Shown here piece by piece: positions 16,081-24,023 of a stretch of DNA of 64,000 nt. Source of the DNA: an uncultured Eubacteriales bacterium (lineage in GTDB: Bacteria; Bacillota; Clostridia; Oscillospirales; Acutalibacteraceae); the NCBI GenBank assembly GCA_900314355.1, contig OMUY01000096.1, positions 50,242 to 114,241 on the forward strand, given 5' to 3'. Made by a program: the position numbers and the translations under genes. Positions within the stretch are counted from its first letter, which is position 1, and the number at the start of each line of letters is the position of its first letter. Under the pieces are notes generated by a model. It saw only the letters and a list, made by a program, of their open reading frames with translations. It was not told the DNA's origin and made no database searches.

Positions 16081-17078
16081 GCCAAAAGCAGTTTGACGGC
16101 CGCTCCTGAGAAAAGCTTTGAAAATCCGTACGTCGCCGTTATAGCCGTTCTCTCGAGCTGCCTTGAAATCAGTTTGTCATATTCCGTAGTTATTGAACCG
16201 GAGTCGACCTCTTCAAGCGCGCATGACGAGTCTATTCCGAGTATAACGTTATCGGAAACAGATGACGAGATGATCATTTTCGCTCCGAAAGGAGTTATCA
16301 TTTTTCCCGTAGAAGTGAAATCAAACCCGGAGTGAGCATCCTTAAATTCATCAATATTCAGTACAGCCGCCGCAGTTGACGGGGAGACAATAATGGATGT
16401 GAGTTTGTATGGTCTCATATGAGTAAAAAGATTTATTAAATCAGAATATTTGAAATCATTTTCCGCGTAAATATCGGGTGCCGGATTTTCGTTTCCGTCG
16501 CCGAAAATAAGCGTATTTACGGCGCTCTTAGCCTTTGACACGGCAATGTATGCGCCTATTTGCCTGAGCATTACCGAAAATACGTCAAGGCGCTGTGTTC
16601 TGACAGCTTCGTAAGACGATACAAGCATTCTGCCGGATTTCTGAAGTTTTACAAGATTTTCCTTTGTTGTAATTTTCGTTTCAGGTATGAAAGAACCCTC
16701 CGTCACGGTTTTAAGCTCCATATCGCTGTCCGACGGCTCGGATGTTAGCGAACGGTAGTCAAGGCCGTTTATATCGGTTCTGACTGCGACGATATCGGGA
16801 AGAATATCATTTTCCTCGACCCCGGCTCTGACAGCGTTTGCGATAAATTCCGGAAAAAGGGCGGACGACTCGGATGTCTGAAAGAATTTTTCCACAAGAT
16901 CCGAATTTCTTCCGGCGACTTTGATGTCAAATCTTTTCAGCTGTCTTTGAAAAGCCGTCGTGTTTTCAAGACTTGTGCCCTTGTAATTTTCATCCGGGTC
17001 AAGCTTGTTTAAAGTCTTTAAAAATCCGTCGTTTGACGAATAGAATGATTTATCGAGTTTTAAATTATCGTAAGACAT
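16077..17078 (-). CDS. HK97-fold-like phage major capsid protein
   Basis: This is a 333-residue protein in the position and with the features of an HK97-type major capsid protein. The N-terminal ~60 residues are polar. The middle pattern 'LKTVTEGSFIPETKITTKENLVKL', followed by 'LVSSYEAVR', is the strand pair plus spine-helix entry typical of these proteins. The spine helix ends in 'AYIAVSKAKSAVNTLIFGDG', the A-domain has 'SIIVSPSTAAAVLN', and the C-terminal strand is 'TAITATYGFSKL'. AAGGAGGT, a perfect ribosome binding site, implies high expression. It follows a small decoration-like gene (19 bp) and a prohead protease gene. No encapsulin-type cargo enzyme is adjacent. Confidence 0.75.
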   Translation of the reverse strand: MSYDNLKLDKSFYSSNDGFLKTLNKLDPDENYKGTSLENTTAFQRQLKRFDIKVAGRNSDLVEKFFQTSESSALFPEFIANAVRAGVEENDILPDIVAVRTDINGLDYRSLTSEPSDSDMELKTVTEGSFIPETKITTKENLVKLQKSGRMLVSSYEAVRTQRLDVFSVMLRQIGAYIAVSKAKSAVNTLIFGDGNENPAPDIYAENDFKYSDLINLFTHMRPYKLTSIIVSPSTAAAVLNIDEFKDAHSGFDFTSTGKMITPFGAKMIISSSVSDNVILGIDSSCALEEVDSGSITTEYDKLISRQLERTAITATYGFSKLFSGAAVKLLLA

Positions 17079-17097
17079 CTTAAACCTCCTTATTATT

Positions 17098-17448
17098 TTA
17101 CATTAATATGTCGGACATTTCTCCGCCGGCGCCTAAATTTAACACAAAGCACGGTCTGCCGTTTTCGTCGGCTTTTACTTTGCCGTCGGATGAAATACTC
17201 AGTTTGTAATATCCCGGCGATTTTATTGAAGACGTATCTAAATCTACTTTTATTGCGCCTGCGGTCTGTACAGAACAACAGCCCGAGTTTTTGTCTATAT
17301 AAATAGCTGTGCCGAATAAAGGTCCTGCCGAATTTGAAACCGTATCGGCAGCCGTGAGCGACAGCGGACATCCCACGCTCAGAGAACCCGAATATCTCAT
17401 TGTGACCGCGTTTTCGCCGTAGCCCGAATAATCTAAATTAACTGACAT
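17098..17448 (-). CDS. Small beta-rich capsid decoration-like protein
   Basis: This is a 116-residue protein beginning 'MSVNLDYSGYGENAVTMR', with Gly/Ser/Ala-rich strands and no signal peptide. Placement between the prohead protease and the major capsid gene is that of phage head-decoration or capsid-stabilising proteins (lambda gpD-like or DUF2190-like in many phages), which are 110-150 residues and beta-rich. I see no diagnostic motif. Two adjacent Cys ('GCCSV') are unusual for a cytoplasmic particle protein. A strong site (AGAGGAGG) precedes the ATG. Confidence 0.5.
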   Translation of the reverse strand: MSVNLDYSGYGENAVTMRYSGSLSVGCPLSLTAADTVSNSAGPLFGTAIYIDKNSGCCSVQTAGAIKVDLDTSSIKSPGYYKLSISSDGKVKADENGRPCFVLNLGAGGEMSDILM

Positions 17449-17526
17449 TTTTTCCTCCTCTGATTTTCCGTAAATTAACGATTAAAAATAATTTCCTTAC
17501 GGCTTTATTTGCCGGCGTCTTTTTTG

Positions 17527-18474
17527 TCATATTTTGTAGTCCGAAAGACTTGCGCCGCTGTCGGGTGATGTTTCCTTTTGAGGATAACATGATAAATTTT
17601 TCTTTTCATATTCTTCGGTCAAGAACTTTACGGAATTGCAGTCAAGATTTGATATAAAATCTTTTGTCTTGTCTAAATCGAATTCCGGCTCGAAAAACAT
17701 CATGTACCTGAAAAGCTTTTTCCTGTCGGCGCTCGAATTACGGGCTTTTTCAAATCTCAGCTTTTCTATCTCTCTTTCGGCATTTTCAAGTTTTAAAAGA
17801 AGTTCCGGATATTCCGAGTCAGCCGTTTTTTCCTCGTACAAAACGGAATTTATGTTTTTCCCGTTTTTTTGTCTGCCTATGCTTTTGGTAACGCCTGCGT
17901 TTTTCTGCGCCGGCACAGCGACAAAAGAAAATTCATACGCATCCATCGGGTTTTTCATAATACCGGCCGAGTAGACGCCTTTGTAGATTTTGCCCGGGAT
18001 ATGGGAACATTCTCCGAAATTTTTTCCGCAGACGGAACACTCTATTTTTTCTACCGACAGTCCTACGCTGACCTCTTTTTTAATCCCTCCGTCGATATCC
18101 GAAATCAGGTTTTTATTCTCGTCTGTTCTGAGCATGTATGCCCACGCCTTCAGATATCGGTAATCCCTGCCGAATTTGTTCTTTTTCTCGGGAACCGTTA
18201 CGACCTCTGTCTTGTAAATCCTGCAGAATTGATCTTCCGAAAGTCCCGAATGATTTTTTATCCCCGTGACGCCGAGAAAAAGATTTTTCATTTTTTCGAG
18301 CGCGCCGTCGTCGAACGCCTCAAAATCTCTGTCAACGTCGTTGTCGCAGAGTACAACCGAAAAAGTGTACACTTCGTTTTCATCAAGCTTTTTCTTTGAG
18401 TATTTGTTGATAAGCTCGATGTCTCCGCCGTCTTCTCTGCTGATGCTTAAATTTTTGCTTATCTGGAATTCCAT
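17527..18474 (-). CDS. Phage prohead protease-like protein with C-terminal coiled coil
   Basis: This is a 315-residue protein resembling HK97-type prohead maturation proteases fused to a scaffold-like tail. The N-terminal domain (~30-200) has 'YTFSVVLCDNDVDRDFE', then 'GVTGIKNHSG' with the candidate catalytic His, then 'KKEVSVGLSVEKIEC' with the candidate Ser, and ends in 'AYEFSFVAVPAQKNAGV', a pattern I associate with these proteases. Four Cys/His residues ('CSVCGKNFGECSH') could bind zinc. Residues ~235-265 form a heptad-like coiled coil that may act as scaffold. GGGAGGG precedes the ATG. It is the first gene of the cassette; no portal or terminase lies upstream. Confidence 0.68.
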   Translation of the reverse strand: MEFQISKNLSISREDGGDIELINKYSKKKLDENEVYTFSVVLCDNDVDRDFEAFDDGALEKMKNLFLGVTGIKNHSGLSEDQFCRIYKTEVVTVPEKKNKFGRDYRYLKAWAYMLRTDENKNLISDIDGGIKKEVSVGLSVEKIECSVCGKNFGECSHIPGKIYKGVYSAGIMKNPMDAYEFSFVAVPAQKNAGVTKSIGRQKNGKNINSVLYEEKTADSEYPELLLKLENAEREIEKLRFEKARNSSADRKKLFRYMMFFEPEFDLDKTKDFISNLDCNSVKFLTEEYEKKNLSCYPQKETSPDSGASLSDYKI

Positions 18475-18582
18475 TTCAACCCTCCCTGCAATTAAAGGCG
18501 GTACTGTATTTTAAATTTCCGTTTTTTGCGTCAATTTGAAACATTTTTTGAAAAATATTTCAAAAATTAAGATAAAAAGAAA

Positions 18583-18608
18583 ACTGTCGGATTAAAGAAT
18601 CTGACAGT
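18583..18608. terminator. Hairpin upstream of the capsid cassette
   Basis: ACTGTCGGATT / AATCTGACAGT stem (one wobble). It is followed on the minus strand by TTCTTTTTATC and on the plus strand by CGAATTTTTTATTT. Together with the next terminator it insulates the cassette from the dockerin gene, so the cassette must have its own promoter in the about 100 bp before 18474; none was clear. Confidence 0.65.
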
Positions 18609-18633
18609 CGAATTTTTTATTTGGACGAAACAT

Positions 18634-18666
18634 AAAAAAAGCCGGGCGCCCTTTCGGACGTCCGAC
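18634..18666 (-). terminator. Terminator of the 18.7-kb dockerin gene
   Basis: GC-rich stem GTCGGACGTCC / GGGCGCCCGGC with GAAA loop, followed on the minus strand by T7. Confidence 0.85.
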
Positions 18667-18697
18667 CTTTGTATTCTGTTTTTGCTTCGTTTAAAAC

Positions 18698-21199
18698 TTA
18701 TTTATTTTCTATTGGTAAGGACGAAATAAGTTTTGCGGATAATCTGAGGACTAATCTCGCGTCTACGGCATTTACTTTGCCGTCTCCGTTTACATCGCAG
18801 CGAACGATCTGATCCGCGTCAAATGTTACGAGTTTTGCAGAACATCTGAGCACAAGTCTCGCGTCTACGGCATTCACTTTGCCGTCGCCATTCGCGTCGC
18901 CGTAAAGTATATTGACAGGCTTATCCGAAGAGGGTTCTTCTTTTGAAGTCGGCTCTTTTTTGGAAGTGGGCTCATCTTTGGAAGTGGGCTCTTTTTTGGA
19001 AGTGGGCTCTTCTTTGGAATCTATAGCAAGAGGATCGCTTGTCTTTGTAGCGCTGAGATATTTGCCTGACTTAGCGTCGTAAGAAGATATTTTGTATCCT
19101 GCCGACCAGTAAGTAGCCTTATGCTCCGCGTTTGACTTAGTATTGTCTGTGTGCTCCAACAGAGCGAAGAGAAGAGAATCTACAGTCTTTATTGTGGAAG
19201 ATACGAGAGGATTGTTGAACGGATTGTCCGCATTTGTATTTGTGTAGAATACCTTGAGGAGATCTTCCGACTTTACATCTGTGATAGCAGGGAAGAGCTT
19301 GTTCATGAAGAAGTTTTCGGTGTCGAATGTGAATGTAGCGTCATCGCCTGCGCCGTTGAGGAATGAGAGCGAGAAGAGTTCATTGAGAACTACGTCAAGT
19401 TTGTAGAACGGGCCGTAAGAAGAATCCGCAAGACCGTCGGCTACAGCGGGAACGCCTTTGATGTAGTTGAGAGCCCAGTTGACAATGTCATCAAGTTCTT
19501 CCGTCCATTCGGATTTGTACGAAGCCGTGTAGTTTGTGGATTTGTCAAGCCAGTATTCGGCAACTTTCATTCCGATGGAAGCTATCTCGTCATAATACTT
19601 CGCCTGACTTAAGTTCTTGACCACTCCGTTGTTCATTGTGGCTTTTTCAAAATCGGAAAGCTTAACTGTAGCAGCCTGATCGGGCATCCATTTTGATACC
19701 GCGGCGTCAACTGCGAGAACCGCCATTTTTTCAAGAGAATCCGCAGCCTTGAGTCCGTCGTTTGAGACATATGAGCCGAACCATCCGGGGTAGAACATCT
19801 TGAGAACTTCTACCGCCATCTGCTCGGATGTCATAGCGTTTACAGTAGCGTCATTTGCAAATTTGGAGAAATCATAGCCGTAGAATTTTCCGCCGTTTGT
19901 TGTGGCGAATGTCTTAAGGGCGTATCCCAATAATTTTCTGATGTTTGAGTCAAGCTTTGAGTTGTCGCCTTTTTCAAGAGCTGTAGCTTTCTTAGCGTCT
20001 GATGTGAGAAGAGTATTTACGAGGTCTACAAGTATGTTGTTGATTGACTCCGCTATGCCGGCGGACGCGTATGACGAGAAGTCAATGGTGCTGTTTGTGA
20101 ATTTGTATCCTTTAACGTCTACTATCTTTTCAACGACAGCCTTTACCTCGGGAGCTTTTTCGAGAGCTTTTGTAAGAGTATCTTTTAAGTTTACGTTGAG
20201 AGCGTCAACTGCATATGTCTCGTAAGCTGCCTGACCGTATTTGCCGATGAGCTGAGCGAGATTCATTTTGAGAGCCGCATCGCACTCGTCTTTGGAAACA
20301 GTGAGAACTTTCTTGTTCGCTCCGCCCTTTGTGTAGTCCTTGTTGGTTGCAACGTTTACAAGAGCTGCGGCAAGAAGCTCGTCTGCTGTGTAAGAAGCGT
20401 AATCGGAATCCGCATAAGCCGTTTTAATAACGTACTTCGTCTTTCCGTCGTCCTGAACCTGAGCCGTCTTTTCAGCGAGAAGTCCCTCGTAGATAGCTTT
20501 CTTGATTAATGAACCGAGATTTGCGATCTGCTCGTTTACTTTTTTGATATCTACGGCTTTATCAATGGTTGATCCCATTGTAAAGTTGCCCGAAAGAGCA
20601 TGCTCTACCAACGTCTTTGTTTTGCTTGAGCCGAGGAATTTGAACACGTCCATGATTATCGTGTAATCATTTGAACTGCTTCTCTGGATTGCGTTCTTTC
20701 CCGATTTGAACATTGTTACGTCGAGATACTGAAGGTCGCCGTATGTCTTTTTGCCTGAAACAAGGTTTCCTGCCAAGACAAGAGTGTTGAGTATTCCGTT
20801 TACGCTGTTGAGATCGATTTTCGGAATGAGTGTTCTTACGATGCTCGGAATCTTGGAGTTCAGATTTGCGTCAGCTAAAGCCTTGTCGGCGTAGTTGAGA
20901 AGCGAGGTGGCGAGCTGCTGGGAAGTGGCCGTGTTGTAGTCAATTCCGTCAGCTTTCGCCTGCTCCTGAAGAGCTTTGACGAATGTGAACGAGAGATTGA
21001 GAGCGGTGGGAGTTATTTCGTCGCCTCTGTCTGAAATATCGGTAAGAAGCTGTGTCGCGACAACTTGTAAGTTGTCGAGCGAAAGGTAAGCTTCAACCGA
21101 TTCGGTGTTTCTGTCAGCCGCCATTGAACTCATCGGTACAGATGCTAACATCAAAACGACAGACATGATTACCGCAATGATTTTTGTGGATCTTTTCAT
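18698..21199 (-). CDS. Large secreted protein with C-terminal dockerin
   Basis: This is an 833-residue exported protein. A signal peptide (cleavage near 'SSMAADRN') leads into a ~680-residue helical region of unknown family with many Ala/Leu/Lys and short repeats of the type 'LADA.L..KIP' and 'DSLLFALLEHTDN'. A linker of tandem 'EPTSK(K/D/E)' units follows, then a C-terminal dockerin with two near-identical loops ('GDANGDGKVNAVDAR', 'CDVNGDGKVNAVDAR'). No glycosidase motif was recognised. The gene is preceded by a ~200-nt leader with its own promoter at 21415-21443 and ended by a strong terminator. Cohesin binding is a firm expectation from the dockerin; the role of the large domain is unknown. 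Confidence 0.82.
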   Translation of the reverse strand: MKRSTKIIAVIMSVVLMLASVPMSSMAADRNTESVEAYLSLDNLQVVATQLLTDISDRGDEITPTALNLSFTFVKALQEQAKADGIDYNTATSQQLATSLLNYADKALADANLNSKIPSIVRTLIPKIDLNSVNGILNTLVLAGNLVSGKKTYGDLQYLDVTMFKSGKNAIQRSSSNDYTIIMDVFKFLGSSKTKTLVEHALSGNFTMGSTIDKAVDIKKVNEQIANLGSLIKKAIYEGLLAEKTAQVQDDGKTKYVIKTAYADSDYASYTADELLAAALVNVATNKDYTKGGANKKVLTVSKDECDAALKMNLAQLIGKYGQAAYETYAVDALNVNLKDTLTKALEKAPEVKAVVEKIVDVKGYKFTNSTIDFSSYASAGIAESINNILVDLVNTLLTSDAKKATALEKGDNSKLDSNIRKLLGYALKTFATTNGGKFYGYDFSKFANDATVNAMTSEQMAVEVLKMFYPGWFGSYVSNDGLKAADSLEKMAVLAVDAAVSKWMPDQAATVKLSDFEKATMNNGVVKNLSQAKYYDEIASIGMKVAEYWLDKSTNYTASYKSEWTEELDDIVNWALNYIKGVPAVADGLADSSYGPFYKLDVVLNELFSLSFLNGAGDDATFTFDTENFFMNKLFPAITDVKSEDLLKVFYTNTNADNPFNNPLVSSTIKTVDSLLFALLEHTDNTKSNAEHKATYWSAGYKISSYDAKSGKYLSATKTSDPLAIDSKEEPTSKKEPTSKDEPTSKKEPTSKEEPSSDKPVNILYGDANGDGKVNAVDARLVLRCSAKLVTFDADQIVRCDVNGDGKVNAVDARLVLRLSAKLISSLPIENK

Positions 21200-21414
21200 G
21201 ATTTAGTAGATCTTCCTTTCCCGGGCAAATGCCCAAAATATTATTTTTTTGTTTCCGTCCGTTTTTCTTCGGTGTGAAACCCGAGGCATAAAGCCTTTCC
21301 GAATTATATTTTCGTTCAGCAAACTTGATTTAATATTTAATCAAATCGGGAAAAATCCAAACGGACAAGCGAGACGGACAAGCGAGGCGATTTTTTCGCT
21401 CCGTCTTAATTACA
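21200..21414 (-). promoter_or_regulatory. Long structured leader of the dockerin gene
   Basis: About 200 nt of 5' leader. It contains a 13-bp tandem direct repeat (ACGGACAAGCGAG twice, 21361-21386), an element with outer pairs TTCGG/CCGAA and inner AGGC-TTTAT-GCCT (about 21270-21302), and a short GGGC-ATTT-GCCC hairpin just before the AAAGGAAG ribosome binding site. No known riboswitch class was recognised. Confidence 0.4.
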
Positions 21415-21443
21415 ATTTTAATATAAAATCTGTCCTGTGTCAA
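21415..21443 (-). promoter_or_regulatory. Promoter of the dockerin gene
   Basis: On the minus strand: TTGACA, 17-bp spacer, TAAAAT. Confidence 0.7.
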
Positions 21444-21581
21444 TACTTCCAATTTGTTGAAAATGAGCCTTTTATTTTGGCTATTTTGACGAAAGTTCAG
21501 TACGGTGAGAAATCCTCTTGAAAAAACCTCATGAAAAATTTATAATTGCCTTAAATATAAAAAGGAAAGAGTGGAACTTTG

Positions 21582-22166
21582 ATGAACTCGCTTGAACAGA
21601 GAATATTAAAGGACGGAATAGTCCTCGATTCGGATATATTGAAAGTCGATTCTTTTTTAAATCATCAGGTTGACGTAAAACTGCTCAAAGCGATGGGCTC
21701 GGAATTTCTTGAGCTTTTCAGCGATAAAAAAGATGAAATAAATAAAATTTTAACCATAGAAGCTTCCGGAATAGCCATTGCGGCTTTTGTTGCGGAGGCT
21801 TTTAATGTTCCCATGGTTTTCGCAAAAAAAGGCGAGCATAAAAATGTGGGAAACGACGTCTATACCGCCGATGTATATTCGTTCACAAAGGGCAGAACAT
21901 ACGAAATAGCAGTATCGAAAAAATATATCAACAAAGTCGATAAAATTTTAGTGATAGATGATTTTCTCGCAAACGGACAGGCTGTATTGGGGCTTAAATC
22001 CCTTATTGAGCAGGGAGGCGCTGAAATGGTCGGCGCAGGCATCGCAATCGAAAAAGCTTTTCAGCCCGGCAGACAGAAACTTAAAGAGGCGGGAATAGAT
22101 CTGCGCGCACTCGCCGTAATAGAGTCTATGAGCCCCGAAACCGGTGTAAAATTCGGAACAAACTGA
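21582..22166 (+). CDS. xpt: Xanthine phosphoribosyltransferase
   Basis: This is a 194-residue purine-salvage enzyme making XMP from xanthine and PRPP. The phosphoribosyltransferase signature 'ILVIDDFLANGQA' is characteristic of Xpt, with 'FAKKGEHKNVG' upstream and 'GAGIAIEKAFQPGR' downstream. Length equals the family norm. The ATG at 21582 is chosen over a TTG one codon earlier; AAAGGAAAG lies upstream. In many Firmicutes xpt is behind a purine riboswitch, but no such aptamer is visible in the 380 bp before it. It is followed by the BMP-type nucleoside transporter genes, consistent with a purine-salvage neighbourhood. Confidence 0.95.
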   Translation: MNSLEQRILKDGIVLDSDILKVDSFLNHQVDVKLLKAMGSEFLELFSDKKDEINKILTIEASGIAIAAFVAEAFNVPMVFAKKGEHKNVGNDVYTADVYSFTKGRTYEIAVSKKYINKVDKILVIDDFLANGQAVLGLKSLIEQGGAEMVGAGIAIEKAFQPGRQKLKEAGIDLRALAVIESMSPETGVKFGTN

Positions 22167-22240
22167 AATTTTTTGCCCCGCTTTGATTTGATAATATAAA
22201 ATAATTAAAAAATTACAGTTTTGAAATATATTTGAAATGA

Positions 22241-22309
22241 CTTGATTTAAGGTTCGTTTATGAATATAATTTCATTCGTAGCTGTGAAATTCGTTGAATC
22301 AAGCTTTTT
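22241..22309 (+). promoter_or_regulatory. Structured RNA element before the nucleoside-binding lipoprotein gene
   Basis: The outer stem CTTGATTTAA / TTGAATCAAG (22241-22250 with 22294-22303) encloses two smaller pairings (for example ATGAA...TTCAT) and is followed by CTTTTT. It could be an attenuator or an unrecognised riboswitch; it does not match the purine-riboswitch core. The rest of the 22167-22462 gap is AT-rich without other signals. Confidence 0.35.
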
Positions 22310-22462
22310 ACGGCGCTTTTGAAAGTTTTTTCATCATCGGCATTAAAAATAAATTAAACCGCGTTTTACTCAAGATATTTTTTGCCGGATTCATTTTCGT
22401 ATATAAAGGTTTTGCGCCTGTTATATAAAATTTTGTTTACCGTCTTAGGAGGAAAAACGGTT

Positions 22463-23740
22463 ATGAAAAAATCAGTCAAAATTATCAGCCTGATTCTCGC
22501 TGTCTGCATGGTTATTTTCGCATTTGCGTCATGCGGCAAGGGAGGCAAAGAGGAAGAGTCGTCTTCGGAAGCTGCTTCTGAAGGAGTATCTCAGTCTGCC
22601 GCAGCACTCAAACCCATTGCCAAAGAGAATCTTAAAATCGGATTCATCACTCTTCACGACAACAACTCCACCTACGACAAAAACTTCATCGATTCAATAG
22701 ATGAGGTCAAGAAGTCCCTCGGACTTTCCGACGACCAGGTTCTTCTCAGAACAAACGTAGACGAATCAGACGCATGCCTTACGACTGCCGAGGAACTCGT
22801 AGATGCAGGCTGCAACCTTATATTTGCGGATTCATTCGGTCACGAGCCCTATCTTAAACAGTGCGCGGAAGAAAACCCCACGGTTCAGTTCTGCCACGCG
22901 TCGGGCGATCTCGCTCATACATCGGGACTTGCCAACTTCCACAACGCTTTCGCCGCTATCTACGAAGGCAGATATCTTGCAGGCGTTGCAGCAGGAATGA
23001 AACTCAACGAGATGATCTCCGAAGGAAAAATCACAGCCGACAAGGCTAAGATGGGCTATGTAGGCGCTTATCCCTACGCAGAGGTTAAATCCGGCTACAC
23101 ATCTTTCTATCTCGGAGCCAAGAGCCAGTGCCCGACAGTTACTATGGAGGTTAAATTCACAAACTCCTGGTATGACGAGGCTCTTGAGAAAGAGACGGCA
23201 AACGCTCTTATTTCCGACGGCTGCGTACTTATTTCCCAGCATGCCGACTCAATGGGCGCTCCCACGGCTTGCGAGGAAGCGGGCGTTCCGAATGTATCTT
23301 ACAACGGTTCCACCATTGAAGCATGCCCCAACACATTTATCATCTCTTCAAGAATCAACTGGACACCTTACTATGAGTATATGATTAACTGCCTTATAAA
23401 GGGTCAGGCTATAGACACCGACTGGACAGGCACAATTTCTACCGGTTCCGTTGAAATCACGGCTTTGAACGACAAGGTTGCCGCTAAGGGCACGCAGGAA
23501 AAACTTGACGAGGTCAAGAAAGAACTTGAGGCGGGCACTCTTCACGTATTCGACACATCCACATTCACAGTAGACGGCAAGGCTCTTCCCGACGGCTACA
23601 AGGCTGATGTTGATTACGATGACAAATATACTCCGGATACGGCTGTTGTATCCGACGGCTACTTCCATGAGTCAGAGTACAGATCTGCTCCTTACTTCTT
23701 CGTAGACATCGACGGAATCGATGTTCCCGATCAGGCTTGA
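22463..23740 (+). CDS. BMP-family nucleoside-binding lipoprotein of an ABC transporter
   Basis: This is a 425-residue extracytoplasmic substrate-binding lipoprotein of the BMP/PnrA-Med family, which captures purine nucleosides. The signal peptide ends in a lipobox at Cys24 ('FAFASCGKGG'), followed by a Glu/Ser linker and the BMP domain starting 'LKIGFITLHDNNS'. 'NLIFADSFGHEP' and 'GMGFVGAYPYAEV'-like strands are present, and the pattern 'EGRYLAGVAAGM' is a family hallmark. The ATG at 22463 has AGGAGG upstream; longer in-frame extensions lack one. It is followed, after a partial terminator, by the ATPase and two permeases. This is the order of Bacillus nupNOPQ, so a guanosine/nucleoside uptake system is likely. 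Confidence 0.92.
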   Translation: MKKSVKIISLILAVCMVIFAFASCGKGGKEEESSSEAASEGVSQSAAALKPIAKENLKIGFITLHDNNSTYDKNFIDSIDEVKKSLGLSDDQVLLRTNVDESDACLTTAEELVDAGCNLIFADSFGHEPYLKQCAEENPTVQFCHASGDLAHTSGLANFHNAFAAIYEGRYLAGVAAGMKLNEMISEGKITADKAKMGYVGAYPYAEVKSGYTSFYLGAKSQCPTVTMEVKFTNSWYDEALEKETANALISDGCVLISQHADSMGAPTACEEAGVPNVSYNGSTIEACPNTFIISSRINWTPYYEYMINCLIKGQAIDTDWTGTISTGSVEITALNDKVAAKGTQEKLDEVKKELEAGTLHVFDTSTFTVDGKALPDGYKADVDYDDKYTPDTAVVSDGYFHESEYRSAPYFFVDIDGIDVPDQA

Positions 23741-23770
23741 CAACTTGACAGCATATAATTTAACTTGACG

Positions 23771-23802
23771 CAGGCGGGGCAGCAGTCCCGCCTGTTTTTT
23801 TT
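23771..23802 (+). terminator. Terminator/attenuator within the transporter operon
   Basis: CAGGCGGGG / TCCCGCCTG stem and a T-rich tail. It probably lets the binding protein be made in excess over the ATPase and permeases. Confidence 0.88.
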
Positions 23803-24023
23803 CGCGGAAAAATATTATCCGTAAAACCTTCCGGCGGAAAATTTCCGATTAAAAAAACCTTTTATGTTATATCTTAGAGCAATTTGAAAAATATCAATAT
23901 TTAATTAATAAAAATTGTTTTATATTCCTTTTATGAATAATAATTTATATATATTCATTATATAATTAATAAATGAATTTTCTCGTATTAATTCAAATCG
24001 GCTTGTAAACAGGGGGTCAGGAT

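Noticed and set aside
14889-18474. Encapsulin nanocompartment as explanation for the capsid gene
   Set aside because: Encapsulins are single-gene shells with a neighbouring cargo enzyme and no maturation protease, decoration or connector genes. Here a protease and neck-like genes accompany the capsid gene, so a phage-derived head module fits better.
21200-21581. Purine riboswitch before xpt
   Set aside because: The conserved TATA...GTTTCTAC aptamer core is not present on the plus strand; the region belongs mostly to the divergent dockerin leader.
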